NCBI RefSeq assembly: GCF_030687835.1
Contig: NZ_CP117449.1
Location: 5,585,001-5,649,000, forward strand
Length of the DNA stretch: 64,000 bases
Reading direction: 5' to 3'
From: Pseudomonas hefeiensis
GTDB taxonomy: Bacteria > Pseudomonadota > Gammaproteobacteria > Pseudomonadales > Pseudomonadaceae
A model generated the notes under the pieces. The model saw only the letters and a program-made list of their open reading frames with translations. It ran no database searches and was not told where the DNA came from. A program made the translations under genes and the position numbers. Shown piece by piece: positions 42,555-52,676 of this stretch (position 1 is its first letter; each line of letters begins with the position of its first letter).

Positions 42555-43849
42555 GGCGCAGCGCCCACGCCGAACCGCGTGAGCATGCGACAGGTACACA
42601 CCATCTGGGCGCAAGGGCTGAAGCGGCCGCCTCCGGGCAACAGGCACAACAAGACCAACGGCTCGGCACTCTGGATCGCTGCCAATAAGACCGGGTCGGC
42701 TCCCAGCCCGAGCGTTTCGCTTAAGGAAGGCTCTTGCGAGCGTTCTGCCAATGCGGGTGTGTCGAGGAATGCGCTGATCAACGGCCTGTCCGGATCGCCT
42801 TCGATAAAACTCACCAACACCTCGGTGCCGTCACGAATGACTCCAGGCCCGCAGGCAGCCAGCTCGGGCGCCAATGGCAGCCAACAGTGACTCGGGTTGG
42901 CCCCTTCCCCTTGATAGGTCCAGTCGAACTGCACCGCCACTCGCCCGGCCATCTGCACCGCCGGCTCATCCACCACCCAGCCCCGCTGCCGGCTCAGCAT
43001 GCGCGGCTTTGCAGGAACCCCGGTTGCCACGAACGGCAACCCCCAAGAGATGGCGTAAAAGTGGTTGCCATAAACACCGGCCTGGCCGCGATGCTCAACC
43101 TTCGTCAACAGCCAGCGCTGGTTCCAGCCGTCAAAAGGATGGGCCGTCAGCGACAGTACACGGCCACAATGCAGGTGCGTCAGATCGCTGCGACCCCGGG
43201 TAACTTGCTCCCCCGACGCATCGGCTTGAACGCTGAAGGCTCGCACCGCCGGAGTCTGCCCTTCAGCCTCGTACGCTGCCTGGCCTGCGGGCGGAAAACT
43301 GCCCGCACTGTCGGCGAAAACCAGGCAATGCCCGTCCCGCGCTTGCTCGAAATGGAAGTGGATGCCTGCCTGGAAGCACACCCGCTGGAGAAACTGCAGG
43401 TCCGATTCCCGATACTGGGTACAGAAATCCTGCGGCGGATAATCACCGCTCAAGTCCAGGCACACATGGCGCCCGGCAATGCCATGAGCCTTGAGTACCT
43501 GGCGGATGATCTGCGGCACCGAGCGTGCACTGAATACCCGTTGAGTGAAGCGCTGCGCCAGGCAAGCCAGCTTCGGCCCGATGCGCACCCGACAGCCAGC
43601 GCCATGACGACGCTGTACCAGTTCGTGAAGCTGCCCATGGATACCTCGCCCCGAAGCCCCGAAACTCAACCAGACGCTGCGGTACAGCAGGCCAGCCAGG
43701 TCCAGGGACGTGTCGCCGATCAACAGCTCCACTTCAAAGACGAAGGGTTCGCTGATGGCTTCGCTGCCCGTGAAGGCCACGACAACAAAGGATTCGGGCA
43801 GACCGGCTATCTCCAGACGAAATGACGGCTCGCTGGCTGGATCGGACAT
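42551..43849 (-). CDS. Short orphan VgrG
   Basis: A 432-aa VgrG-like type VI secretion tip protein. The gp27-like base (FRLEIAGLPESFVVVAFTGSEAISEPF, HGQLHELVQRRH, CTQYRESDLQFLQRVCFQAGIHFHFE) and the OB-like domain (VAVQFDWTYQGE, GDPDRPLISAF) are present. It ends soon after, lacking the gp5 needle repeats of typical VgrGs (about 600 aa or more). No other T6SS component is in the window. With the DUF4123 gene it forms an orphan module, perhaps served by a T6SS elsewhere. Confidence 0.85.
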   Translation of the reverse strand: MSDPASEPSFRLEIAGLPESFVVVAFTGSEAISEPFVFEVELLIGDTSLDLAGLLYRSVWLSFGASGRGIHGQLHELVQRRHGAGCRVRIGPKLACLAQRFTQRVFSARSVPQIIRQVLKAHGIAGRHVCLDLSGDYPPQDFCTQYRESDLQFLQRVCFQAGIHFHFEQARDGHCLVFADSAGSFPPAGQAAYEAEGQTPAVRAFSVQADASGEQVTRGRSDLTHLHCGRVLSLTAHPFDGWNQRWLLTKVEHRGQAGVYGNHFYAISWGLPFVATGVPAKPRMLSRQRGWVVDEPAVQMAGRVAVQFDWTYQGEGANPSHCWLPLAPELAACGPGVIRDGTEVLVSFIEGDPDRPLISAFLDTPALAERSQEPSLSETLGLGADPVLLAAIQSAEPLVLLCLLPGGGRFSPCAQMVCTCRMLTRFGVGAAP

Positions 43850-44006
43850 CGGCGTTTCTCTACAGGAGGGGCGGCCGTGGATTCTCGCTGAGAGCCATGG
43901 CCGAGTAGAGAGCCCAAGTACAAGTTAGGAAAGGGACTACATGAAATAAGGACAGCACCGGTTAAATGAACCGATGTGCGGAAATAGCAACCAGTAAAAA
44001 TAAAAA

Positions 44007-44072
44007 CGCCCTTCGGGACTATCCGAAAAAACCCGCAACACGCGATGTATTTTCTGACAGTCCCGGAGGGCG
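44007..44072. repeat. Imperfect inverted repeat, possible small RNA or terminator
   Basis: CGCCCTTCGGGACT (44007-44020) and AGTCCCGGAGGGCG (44059-44072) are complementary at 13 of 14 positions, around a 38 nt loop. It is unrelated to REP. It lies in the 413 bp gap 43850-44262, which otherwise holds the vgrG promoter side and degenerate REPs. Confidence 0.5.
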
Positions 44073-44110
44073 ATGCCGATCAGTCAAGTGGTCGAGCCAG
44101 ATGCGATCTT

Positions 44111-44244
44111 TTATCCCTGCCGTGGCAGCAAAGCTTGCTCGCGATTTTTATCCCTGCTGTGGGAGCAAAGCTTGCTCGCGATACAGGCACCTCGATCTCT
44201 GACAGACCGCATCGCCTTCATCGCGGGCAAGCCTTGCCCCACAG
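44111..44244. repeat. Degenerate REP cluster
   Basis: Two direct copies with a 37 bp period (TTATCCCTGC then GCAAAGCTTGCTCGCGAT, from 44111 and 44148) are followed by an inverted REP at 44219-44244. It lies just after the speA stop. Confidence 0.7.
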
Positions 44245-44262
44245 CAAGCGCTCATCAGCCCA

Positions 44263-46176
44263 TCAGGAAGACAGGTAGGACGAACGCGTCAGCCCCAGGC
44301 GCAGGGCATCCAGGAACTGGGTGCGCTCGGCGGCACTGATACGGGCGCTGGCGCATTTGTCGCGGTAGTGGGTCATCAACTCCTCCGGCGACAGGTGCAC
44401 GTAGCGCAGCATGTCTTCGATGGTGTCGTGGGTTTCGATGCCGGCGTGGTACACGCTGCCGTCGGCATTCTGGTAGATGTTCACCGAGTCGGTGTCACCG
44501 AACAGGTTGTGCATGTCGCCGAGGATTTCCTGGTAGGCGCCAACCAGGAAAATGCCCAACAGGTAGTCTTCGCCCGGGTTGAGGGAATGCACCGGCAGGC
44601 TGGTTTCGATGCTCTGCTCGTCAACGTACTGCTTGATCTTGCCGTCGGAGTCGCAGGTCAGGTCTTGCAACACGGCGCGGCGCAGCGGCTCTTCATCGAG
44701 ACGATGCAGCGGCAGGATCGGCAACACCTGACCGATGGCCCAGGTGTCAGGCAGGCTCTGGAACACCGAGAAGTTGCAGATGTACTTGTCGGCGAGCTTG
44801 TCGTTGAGTTCATCCAGCACCTGGCGATGGGAACGCTGGCGCGCCTTCAACGAGTTATGCAGGCGACGGCACACGGCGAAGTAGCACTGCTCGGCCAGGG
44901 CTTTTTCCGCCAGGGTCAGCTTGCCGTCGGCGTACTGGGCGGCCACGTCGCTCATGTAGTGAGTGGCGCGCCAGTAGGTCTCGGTGACCATCTCGATATC
45001 GGTCGGGCCCAGCAGGTCAACCAGCCATTGCACGGTCTCCGGCAGGCTTTCCTTGTTTTCGATCACCGGCACGTCGTCGTGGTGTTTCTCGACGTCGGTC
45101 ACCTGCACCACCAGCATCGCGTGGTGGGCGGTCAAGGAGCGACCACTTTCCGAGAAGATGTGCGGATGCGGCAGGCTCTGGGCATCGCAGAACTCCTTGA
45201 GCATACCGACCACGACACCGGCGTAATCGTCCATGTCGTAGTTGATCGAACTGGCATTGCGCGAGTGCGTACCGTCGTAGTCCACGCCCAGGCCACCGCC
45301 AACATCGATGTGATCCACCGGCAGGCCGAGGTTGCGCAGCTCACCGTAGTAGCGGATCGCTTCCTTGAAACCATGCTGGTAGTCCGCCAGGTTGGCGATC
45401 TGCGACCCCATGTGGAAATGCAGCAGGCGGATGCCCTGATCCAGGCCGGCAGCGCGGAAGCGCTCGACCACCGACAGTAGCTGCGCGGCAGACAAGCCGA
45501 ACTTGGACTTTTCGCCACCGGTATCGGCCCACTTGCTCGACGCCAGGGACGACAGGCGCACCCGCAGGCCGACCTGTGGCTTGACCTTGAGCGCCGCGGC
45601 TTCTTCGATCACCAGGCCGACTTCGGATTCTTTCTCGATCACGATGAAGACGTTATGGCCCAGTTTCTGGCCCATCAGCGCCAGGCGAATGAACTCACGG
45701 TCCTTGTAACCGTTGCAAACGATGGTCCCGCCCTTGGGCGCCAGGGCCAGCACCGCCAGCAGCTCGGGCTTGGAGCCGGCCTCAAGACCGATGGAAACGT
45801 TCTGGGTGGCGATGATGTTTTCGATCACCGCTTCCTGCTGGTTGACCTTGATCGGATAAAGCGCGGTGTACTGGCTCTGGTATTCCAGGCGCGCGATGTT
45901 GCTGTCGAACGCACCGGTGAGCTGGCGCACGCGGTCTTGCAGGATGTCGGGGAAACGCACCAGCAAGGGCAGCGACAGGCCGCTCTGACGCAACTGGTCG
46001 ACTTGCTCGAACAGGTCGATAGGCGAACTGCCTGGACCGTTCGGGCGGACTTCGACGCGACCGGCGTCATTGATCGCGAAATACCCGGCCCCCCAATGGC
46101 GAATCCCGTAAACACTGCGGCTGTCCGCAACTGTCCATTGGCTGCCATCGTCTTTGCGTGTGCGTCGTACGGACAT
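44263..46176 (-). CDS. speA: Biosynthetic arginine decarboxylase
   Basis: A 637-aa PLP enzyme converting arginine to agmatine, the first step of the agmatine route to putrescine. Lys110 in YPIKVNQQ is the expected Schiff-base lysine. Other landmarks are [44 protein letters not shown] and [15 protein letters not shown]. The length is typical of the fold III SpeA family. It heads the minus-strand side of a block with the same order as PA4839-PA4844. Its leader 46177-46315 has no obvious riboswitch. Confidence 0.95.
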   Translation of the reverse strand: MSVRRTRKDDGSQWTVADSRSVYGIRHWGAGYFAINDAGRVEVRPNGPGSSPIDLFEQVDQLRQSGLSLPLLVRFPDILQDRVRQLTGAFDSNIARLEYQSQYTALYPIKVNQQEAVIENIIATQNVSIGLEAGSKPELLAVLALAPKGGTIVCNGYKDREFIRLALMGQKLGHNVFIVIEKESEVGLVIEEAAALKVKPQVGLRVRLSSLASSKWADTGGEKSKFGLSAAQLLSVVERFRAAGLDQGIRLLHFHMGSQIANLADYQHGFKEAIRYYGELRNLGLPVDHIDVGGGLGVDYDGTHSRNASSINYDMDDYAGVVVGMLKEFCDAQSLPHPHIFSESGRSLTAHHAMLVVQVTDVEKHHDDVPVIENKESLPETVQWLVDLLGPTDIEMVTETYWRATHYMSDVAAQYADGKLTLAEKALAEQCYFAVCRRLHNSLKARQRSHRQVLDELNDKLADKYICNFSVFQSLPDTWAIGQVLPILPLHRLDEEPLRRAVLQDLTCDSDGKIKQYVDEQSIETSLPVHSLNPGEDYLLGIFLVGAYQEILGDMHNLFGDTDSVNIYQNADGSVYHAGIETHDTIEDMLRYVHLSPEELMTHYRDKCASARISAAERTQFLDALRLGLTRSSYLSS

Positions 46177-46315
46177 CGAAGTCCCCTATAAAAGAAGTCA
46201 AAATGCACCATCCGGTAGGAGGCTGGCGCAGTCTAAAGAATGGAAATGACGATTTGCCTGTAAGCAAGGTAGACCCTGCTCGCAGCGCTGAGTTTAGAAA
46301 CCCGTTCAGAACAGG

Positions 46316-46396
46316 CTCTGTGAAAACCATGTGGGCGACGTCGAACCGTGCTCTGTAGAAGGGGTTCGAATCAAGCCGAGGGTGGTTTTCACAGAG
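46316..46396. repeat. MITE-like element or long hairpin
   Basis: A perfect 14 bp inverted repeat CTCTGTGAAAACCA (46316-46329) and TGGTTTTCACAGAG (46383-46396) encloses 53 bp; with one mismatch it extends outward to 16 bp. It sits directly after the sui1 stop and upstream of speA. Confidence 0.6.
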
Positions 46397-46400
46397 GCTG

Positions 46401-46772
46401 CTAGCCGCCGGACTTTTTCGCCTTGAAACCGTGTCTGGTCAGTTCCGCCAGCAACAGCTCGACGTGATCGCCCTGGATCTCGATGATGCCGTCTTTCAAC
46501 GCGCCACCGGTGCCACAGCGTTTCTTCAACGTGGTGGCCAGTTCCTTGAGCGCGTCCTCGGCCAACGGCACGCCGGTGATTGTGGTCACCGTCTTGCCGC
46601 CGCGGCCTTTGCTTTCACGGCGCACGCGGGCGATACCGTCACCGGCAGGGATGGCGGTCTGTTTGCAGATGCAGGCATCCACCGGCTGGCGGCAATCAGG
46701 GCAATGACGACCGGCGTCGGTAGAAAATACCAGGCCGCCCAAGGCGGCGAAGGATGCGGCTTTTTTGGCCAC
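46401..46772 (-). CDS. SUI1/YciH translation initiation factor-like protein
   Basis: A 123-aa protein of the eIF1/SUI1 family (YciH). The N-terminal part has four cysteines (CPDCRQPVDACIC) suggesting a small zinc site. The SUI1 domain follows (RESKGRGGKTVTTITGVPL, LKKRCGTGGALKDGIIEIQGDH). GTG 46772 is chosen with AAGAGGA upstream; a TTG two codons earlier is also possible. In E. coli YciH affects translation initiation fidelity. It is the equivalent of PA4840 by position. Confidence 0.85.
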   Translation of the reverse strand: MAKKAASFAALGGLVFSTDAGRHCPDCRQPVDACICKQTAIPAGDGIARVRRESKGRGGKTVTTITGVPLAEDALKELATTLKKRCGTGGALKDGIIEIQGDHVELLLAELTRHGFKAKKSGG

Positions 46773-46942
46773 CGGCAATCCTCTTGGGAGGACAAAGACT
46801 GGTCGGGCAGAGAAAGTGCCCCGACCGCGAAGCCCCACTCAGGCAGGGGCAGCGCTACTGGACCGCAGACAGCGGTTCAGCTTGAAAAGTCGCGCAGTGT
46901 AACGGCAAAAAGCCGACTTGCTAAGGGCCAATCGGCGCCAAT

Positions 46943-47500
46943 TTAGCGCTTCTTTGCGACATCCCCGCGATGGGCTCGCAAATAGCGTTCGAGCGCCGCC
47001 AGAGAGTCCGGGCAGTAAGGCTTGCGCTGGATTTCATCGAGCACTTGGGCCACAGGCAGGAAACGCGCCTCGAGCACCTCTTCAGGTTGCAGGACCAACG
47101 GCCCGTCCCACACCGCCGAGAACGCCGAGCACCACAGGCGACTGCCGCTGTCTTCGAAATAAAAATGGTCATGGGCCGTCAGTTCGACCCCGCTCACACC
47201 CAGCTCTTCCGCCAGCTCTCGAGCCGCCGACTCGGCGTAAGTCTCGTTAGCCTGGACCATACCGCCTGCCGCCACGTCCCAGAAGCCCGGATAGATCGCC
47301 TTGCTCAGGGTCCGCCGATGAACGCACAACTCACCGGCCGAGTTGAACAGCATGATGTAGGAGCCGCGTCCGATCAGGCCGCGCTCGCGCAGGTCCGAGC
47401 GCACCAGGCTGCCAAGCAGGTTGTCGTCTGTATCGACCCAAGCAATAAGCTCGGCATCCGAGGCCACTCGATGAGCGACCTCCCGGGGGCTTTCGTCCAT
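46943..47500 (-). CDS. NUDIX hydrolase
   Basis: A 185-aa NUDIX protein of the YfcD type. The NUDIX box is GGMVQANETYAESAARELAE followed by ELGV, matching GX5EX7REUXEEXGU. The N-terminal region (EVAHRVASDAELIAWVDTDD) is family-typical. It hydrolyses a nucleoside diphosphate linked to another group, but the substrate is not readable. It starts 3 bp after the DUF2333 stop, so both share a transcript. Confidence 0.88.
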   Translation of the reverse strand: MDESPREVAHRVASDAELIAWVDTDDNLLGSLVRSDLRERGLIGRGSYIMLFNSAGELCVHRRTLSKAIYPGFWDVAAGGMVQANETYAESAARELAEELGVSGVELTAHDHFYFEDSGSRLWCSAFSAVWDGPLVLQPEEVLEARFLPVAQVLDEIQRKPYCPDSLAALERYLRAHRGDVAKKR

Positions 47501-47503
47501 CTG

Positions 47504-48571
47504 TCAGCCCTGGTTCAGCAATTGCCGCAAGTCGATCACCGCCGCATTGGCGCGTGAGATGTAGTTAGCCATCACCAGCGAATGGTTCGCCAATACACCG
47601 AAGCCGCTGCCATTGAGGATCATCGGGCTCCAGACCGGCTCCTGGGAGGCTTCGAGTTCACGAATGATCTGTCGTACGCTGACCGTGGCGTTTTTCTTTG
47701 CCAGCACATCGGCGAAATCCACTTCAATTGCGCGCAGCAAATGCGACAGCGCCCAGGCCTGGCCACGAGCTTCGTAGAACACGTTGTCGATCTGCATCCA
47801 CGGAGTTTCGACCACCTCTTCGTCCACTTGCGGTACCTGGCCCGGGACCGGGACTTCGGTTTTCAGCGAGGTGTTGAGCTTGACCCGACCCACACTGGCC
47901 GAAAGGCGCTGGGACAACGAACCCAGACGAGTGCCGACATCGCCCAGCCAGTTGTTCAGGTTATCGGCGCGGGCGTAGAACAGCGCGCTTTTCTGGTTTG
48001 GGTCGGACAGGCGCGCCTGATAGCGACTCAGCAGAGTGATGCCTTCCTGGTACTCCGATTCACTGGAGGGCAGCACCCAGCTGCGGTTATCGAAGTTGAA
48101 ACGCGGCTCGGCCTTGGCCAGGTCGGCGTCCTCGGCGGACTGGGACTGGGACCGGGCGAAGTCCTTGCGCAAGGCGCGGCTCAGGTCGCGCACCTGCACC
48201 AGCACGCCATATTCCCAGCTCGGCATGTTGTCCATCCACAGGCCCGGCGGGAAACGGTCGTTGGAAATGTAGCCGCCTGGCTTCGTCAGCAGGGTTTCGG
48301 CCACGGTCTTGAGGGTCTCGACGGTGGTGTAGCCGAGCACCATTTGCCGGCCATCCTTCTCCGCGGCGGCCTGGGCGTTCTGCTGCACGGGGAACAGCGC
48401 GGGCTCCTGGCTCCAGTACCAGCCGACGGCAATGGTCACCAGCAAGTACAGGCCGACCAGGGTGGCCAGTGCCCGGCTGAAAAAAAGCCCACCCAGGTAG
48501 CTGCGGGGGGCCGATTTCGGCTCGGCGGCACGTTCAGGCGCGCTGCCCGCGCGGTTTTTCCAGTCCAGCAT
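47504..48571 (-). CDS. DUF2333 membrane-anchored protein
   Basis: A 355-aa protein with one N-terminal membrane helix at about 30-50 (FFSRALATLVGLYLLVTIAVGWYW) after a basic cytosolic tail, and a large, mainly helical periplasmic domain. FPPGLWMDNMPSWEYGVLVQVRDLSRALR is a conserved-looking block of DUF2333. The function is unknown; relatives are widespread in Pseudomonas next to the same NUDIX gene (PA4842-PA4841). Divergent from gcbA by 285 bp without further genes. Confidence 0.8.
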   Translation of the reverse strand: MLDWKNRAGSAPERAAEPKSAPRSYLGGLFFSRALATLVGLYLLVTIAVGWYWSQEPALFPVQQNAQAAAEKDGRQMVLGYTTVETLKTVAETLLTKPGGYISNDRFPPGLWMDNMPSWEYGVLVQVRDLSRALRKDFARSQSQSAEDADLAKAEPRFNFDNRSWVLPSSESEYQEGITLLSRYQARLSDPNQKSALFYARADNLNNWLGDVGTRLGSLSQRLSASVGRVKLNTSLKTEVPVPGQVPQVDEEVVETPWMQIDNVFYEARGQAWALSHLLRAIEVDFADVLAKKNATVSVRQIIRELEASQEPVWSPMILNGSGFGVLANHSLVMANYISRANAAVIDLRQLLNQG

Positions 48572-48856
48572 GGCGATGTCCCTTCAATCACTTGAGTTCA
48601 CGGTTCGACCACAACCCTACGCCATCGTGCCTGATTTGAAACGCGATAATGCGGCGCAAATCATGCCGGCCACGACAGGGCAATCGAACGGCCACTATAA
48701 AGGAACCGCTGCCGCCAGCCTACGAGACTGACCGGTCACAAACTGAATACCCGAACAAGACAGATTATTGACGTATGACACTCATGCAAATGAAAAGAGG
48801 TGCTAGCATAGAGCCACCAGTCGATCTCAGCATGCACCCTAACTAGTAGTCAGGAT

Positions 48857-50527
48857 ATGACCGAGCCAGAAGACCCCAGCCGTGAGCGCCTCAAGCACCA
48901 CTTTGCCCAGCGGGTAATTCACCAGGCTCGTCAGATCCTGGAGATTTGGCAGCGCCTGCAACGCAGTGAATGGTCAGGCGTCGACCTCTCGGAGCTCAGC
49001 GAAGCCAACCTGCGCCTGCTGCGCTTTGCCGAGCGCTTCGAGCAACCGGAGCATTGCCAGCTCGCCCAGGGCATCAGTCAATCGCTGCAAGCGGTGGAAG
49101 CCAATCGCGGGCGTCTGAGCAGTCACCTGATCACTGAAATCAATCGACTGATGCAACGCCTGTCCCGCACCGGCCTGCGCCATGGCGACCAACTCGAACA
49201 AACCTTTCTGCCGCCACTGCGCAAACCCATCTATGTGATGTTGCAGGACCATGACCGCGCCGAGCGGCTGGCCAAGCAGTTGGAGTTCTTCGGCCTCAGT
49301 GCCCAGGCGCTCGACAGCGTGGCGGCGTTTCGGGCCTCGATGGTCGAGCGCCTGCCGGCCGCGATAGTGATGGATGTGGACTTCAGCGGTCCCGGCATCG
49401 GCCTGAAACTGGCCGCCGAAGCCCAGGAAGGCCTGGAGCAGCCGCTGCCCTTGCTGTTCTTCAGCCTGCTGGAAACCGACACCCCGACACGCCTGGCCGC
49501 CGTGCGCGCCGGCGGGCAGGAGTTCCTCACCGGTACCCTGGAAGCATCGAGCCTGCTGGAAAAGATCGAAGTGCTGACCTGCGTTGCCCAGTACGAACCG
49601 TACAAGGTATTGATCATCGATGATTCCCGTGCCCAGGCCTTGCATACCGAGCGCCTGCTCAACAGCGCCGGTATCGTCACCCGCACGCTGATCGAACCGA
49701 TCCAGGCCATGGCCGAGCTGGCGGATTTCCAGCCCGACCTGATCATCCTCGACATGTACATGCCCGCCTGCACCGGCACGGAACTGGCGAAGGTGATCCG
49801 CCACAATGACCGCTACGTCAGCGTGCCGATCATTTACCTGTCCGCCGAAGACGACCTGGACAAACAGCTCGACGCCATGAGCGAGGGCGGCGACGACTTC
49901 CTGACCAAACCGATCAAACCCCGGCACCTGATCACCACCGTGCGCAACCGCGCGGCCCGGGCCCGCAACCTCAAGGCACGGATGGTCCGCGATAGCCTCA
50001 CCGGACTTTACAACCACACCCATATCCTGCAATTGCTCGAAGACTGCTGCTTCCGCGCTCGCCGCGAGAGCAAACCGCTAAGCTTTGCCATGCTGGACAT
50101 CGACCATTTCAAACGGGTCAACGACAGCCATGGCCACCCGATGGGCGACCGGGTGATCAAGAGTTTGGCGCTGTTTCTCAAGCAGCGGCTGCGCAAGACC
50201 GACTTCATTGGCCGTTATGGCGGTGAAGAGTTCGCCATCGTCATGCCGGACACGGACATCGATGCGGCCTATAAGGTCCTGGATGAAATCCGCCAGCGGT
50301 TTGCCGAAATTCACTACCCGGCGCAGCCCCAGGACCTGTGGTGCACCTTCAGCGCCGGTGTGGTGCAAATGAGCGAAGAGTCCGACAGCCTGATGATGGC
50401 CAGCCAGGCAGACGAAGCGCTGTATCGCGCCAAGCATGCAGGACGCAACCGGGTGCAATGCGCGCGGCAATCAAAGCAAAGTGCCACCTTTTCATCGGAA
50501 TCGACCGATTCAGTCATAAACCTGTAA
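48857..50527 (+). CDS. gcbA: Response-regulator diguanylate cyclase
   Basis: A 556-aa cytosolic protein. Residues 1-125 are a helical region, about 127-245 a first receiver-like domain, 250-370 a second receiver (phospho-acceptor Asp in LIILDMYMP, FLTKPIKP), and 385-545 a GGDEF domain. The active site is GGEEF at 455-459 with an inhibitory RxxD (RKTD) at 446-449, so it should make cyclic di-GMP under product feedback. The first receiver lacks the conserved lysine (FLTGT). In P. fluorescens GcbA promotes biofilm formation; position equals PA4843. Confidence 0.88.
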   Translation: MTEPEDPSRERLKHHFAQRVIHQARQILEIWQRLQRSEWSGVDLSELSEANLRLLRFAERFEQPEHCQLAQGISQSLQAVEANRGRLSSHLITEINRLMQRLSRTGLRHGDQLEQTFLPPLRKPIYVMLQDHDRAERLAKQLEFFGLSAQALDSVAAFRASMVERLPAAIVMDVDFSGPGIGLKLAAEAQEGLEQPLPLLFFSLLETDTPTRLAAVRAGGQEFLTGTLEASSLLEKIEVLTCVAQYEPYKVLIIDDSRAQALHTERLLNSAGIVTRTLIEPIQAMAELADFQPDLIILDMYMPACTGTELAKVIRHNDRYVSVPIIYLSAEDDLDKQLDAMSEGGDDFLTKPIKPRHLITTVRNRAARARNLKARMVRDSLTGLYNHTHILQLLEDCCFRARRESKPLSFAMLDIDHFKRVNDSHGHPMGDRVIKSLALFLKQRLRKTDFIGRYGGEEFAIVMPDTDIDAAYKVLDEIRQRFAEIHYPAQPQDLWCTFSAGVVQMSEESDSLMMASQADEALYRAKHAGRNRVQCARQSKQSATFSSESTDSVINL

Positions 50528-50578
50528 CCCAAACGCAATAACTTCAGGCACTTACGATTCTGCCCTTGGTAGACCTTG

Positions 50579-52525
50579 ATGCGCCTGAAGCTGCTGACCA
50601 ATCTCAATACCCTTCTTTTAGTTGCCGTGTGCCTTGGCCTGGCTTCCACCCTGTGGTGGTCGCAGATCGCCCTGGAGCGCCCCTACCTGTTGATGGAGCG
50701 CTACCTGAGCCTGTCGCGGCAATTCCAGGGCGAGGTGGCGCGCAACATCGAAGATTACTTGGCCAGCGGTGACGCCTTGCGCCTCAGCGCAGCGACCCAG
50801 TCCCTTGATACCTTGCAAAAGGAACTGGACCAATTTCCTCCCGAACTGGCCAAGAGCTTGCGCCCAAGCCTGTCCAACCTCGACGGCTTCAGCAAGACCG
50901 ATCTGCTGGCCGCCGGTAAGCTGGCCGGCGATCCGCAAGCCCTGCTGTTACAGGCCGAACGGGAGCTGAGCGCAAGCCTGGACCGCCTCGCGCAATACGC
51001 CAATGGCGCCCCGGCCTACCTGCCGCCGTTGTTCGCGGCTTCGCAACATCTGGGCCGGCTGTCCCTGGCCCGGGACAAACTGGTCAGCAGCGGACGCAGC
51101 GAATTGGCCGCCGATGTCGAACGGGAACTGCAGAGCATCCGTACGCAGGCCGAGAGCCTCGACAGCCTGCCACTGCTGGGCGTAACAGCCAGCAACGAAT
51201 CGCAGGGCGATGATTTCGCCGCGCTGATGGGCTTGCAGACCCAGGAAGAGACCGTCGCCGAAGACGCCGGCATCGCCCTCAAGCGCGAACTCAACAGCCT
51301 GCTCGGCCGCTACCCCGCCGAACTGGGGCGCACTCGCGCACTGATCCAGAAGCGCACAGAACTGAGCAGCGCCACGCACTTGAAAATCGCCGATGTGCAA
51401 CAGGCCATTGATGCCATGGAGTCGGCGGTTCGCGCCCAACATGGCCAGATCCAGGGCGAAGTTCGGCTGATTCAGGGCTTGATGATCGGCCTGATCCTGT
51501 TGATCGCACTGCTCATCGACACCTTGCAGCGACGCCTGGCCCGGACCTTGACGAATCTGGCACCCGCCCTGTCGACTTGGGCCGAAGGAGATTTCAGCCG
51601 CGACATCCATGTGGGTGCCAGCAACCGCGAATTACAGGATATCCAGGCCTCGCTCAATCGCTTGCGGGCGTACCTGGTGGATCTGGTAGGCACCATTCGC
51701 CTGAACGCCGAACAGGTCGCCGGCAGCAGCCGGGCACTGGCCGAGCTAAGCGGCGAGCTGCACAGTGGCGCCGAACACCAGGCCGGTGACACAGCGCTGA
51801 TCCGCGACTCCCTCAGCGAACTGGAAGCGACCATCCAGCAGGTGGCCGGCGACGCCAGCCAGGCCGCCGACGCCAGCCGCAGCGCCGGGCATGCCGTGGA
51901 ACAAGGGCAGAAAGTCATCGGCCTGAGCCTCACCGGCCTGCACGCGCTGGTGGGCGAAGTGCAAGGCAACGCGCAAATGATCGAACAACTGGCCGAGGAG
52001 TCGGCCACCATCGGCGGCGTGCTGACGGTAATTCGCTCGATCGCCGATCAGACCAACCTGCTGGCCCTCAACGCCGCCATCGAAGCCGCCCGTGCCGGGG
52101 ACATGGGCCGAGGCTTTGCGGTGGTGGCCGAGGAAGTCCGCTCCCTGGCCCAACGCACGGCGGGCGCCACAGCCGAGATCCAGGAACTGATCGCCCGCCT
52201 GCAAGCGGCTGCGCGTCAGTCAGTGGACGGCATGCGCGCTCAGGTGGAACACGCCGAAGCCACCGCCAACCAGGCGCAAGCGGCCGACGGTGCGCTGGAT
52301 AAAATCGTCGGAGCCATCCAGACCATTTCCGAAACCGCAGTGCGCATCGCCGACGTCACCGCCCAACAAAGCGGCGCCGTCAGCGAAATCCGCGATCACA
52401 GTGAGCGGATTCATCAGTTGGGTGGGGATAACCTGCTGCGCATCGGTGAGGGACGGGAACAGGGTGACAACCTGCTGGTGCTCGGTGGGCGGTTGCATAC
52501 GGCGGTGCAGGCGTTTCGGGTTTAA
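50579..52525 (+). CDS. ctpL: Methyl-accepting chemotaxis protein
   Basis: A 648-aa transmembrane chemoreceptor: first membrane helix at 8-25, a helical periplasmic sensor of about 270 residues, second helix near 300-318 ([16 protein letters not shown]), HAMP domain, and a cytosolic signalling domain with the highly conserved tip ([18 protein letters not shown], then [17 protein letters not shown]). By position after gcbA it equals P. aeruginosa CtpL (PA4844), reported for taxis to low phosphate and chloroanilines. The ligand here is inferred only from that. Confidence 0.82.
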   Translation: MRLKLLTNLNTLLLVAVCLGLASTLWWSQIALERPYLLMERYLSLSRQFQGEVARNIEDYLASGDALRLSAATQSLDTLQKELDQFPPELAKSLRPSLSNLDGFSKTDLLAAGKLAGDPQALLLQAERELSASLDRLAQYANGAPAYLPPLFAASQHLGRLSLARDKLVSSGRSELAADVERELQSIRTQAESLDSLPLLGVTASNESQGDDFAALMGLQTQEETVAEDAGIALKRELNSLLGRYPAELGRTRALIQKRTELSSATHLKIADVQQAIDAMESAVRAQHGQIQGEVRLIQGLMIGLILLIALLIDTLQRRLARTLTNLAPALSTWAEGDFSRDIHVGASNRELQDIQASLNRLRAYLVDLVGTIRLNAEQVAGSSRALAELSGELHSGAEHQAGDTALIRDSLSELEATIQQVAGDASQAADASRSAGHAVEQGQKVIGLSLTGLHALVGEVQGNAQMIEQLAEESATIGGVLTVIRSIADQTNLLALNAAIEAARAGDMGRGFAVVAEEVRSLAQRTAGATAEIQELIARLQAAARQSVDGMRAQVEHAEATANQAQAADGALDKIVGAIQTISETAVRIADVTAQQSGAVSEIRDHSERIHQLGGDNLLRIGEGREQGDNLLVLGGRLHTAVQAFRV

Positions 52526-52540
52526 GCACCACAGATCTAT

Positions 52541-52627
52541 TGTGCGGGCTTGCTCGCGAAAGCGGTGGGTCAAGTTTGCATTGATGTTGAATGTGCCGCC
52601 GTCTTCGCGAGCAAGCCCGCTCCCACA
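52541..52627. repeat. REP doublet (REPIN)
   Basis: Inverted copies (TGTGCGGGCTTGCTCGCG and CGCGAGCAAGCCCGCTCCCA) flank 44 bp, just after the chemoreceptor gene. Confidence 0.8.
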
Positions 52628-52676
52628 GTGGCTTTCGAGGTATTCCTGAGACTTGGCGTACGAACTGCGCCGATGA

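Noticed and set aside
42734..43825. A 363-codon open frame on the plus strand as a possible missing T6SS effector
   Set aside because: It lies entirely antisense to vgrG and shows no domain; vgrG motifs are clear on the other strand.
41757..43849. A complete type VI secretion cluster
   Set aside because: Only VgrG and DUF4123 are present; no sheath, baseplate, TssM or ClpV genes occur in the window.
44368..45480. A 370-codon open frame on the plus strand
   Set aside because: It is antisense to speA and has the composition of a shadow frame.
46355..46372. tRNA gene suggested by GGTTCGAATC
   Set aside because: No acceptor stem, anticodon arm or D arm can be built around it; it lies in the loop of an inverted repeat.
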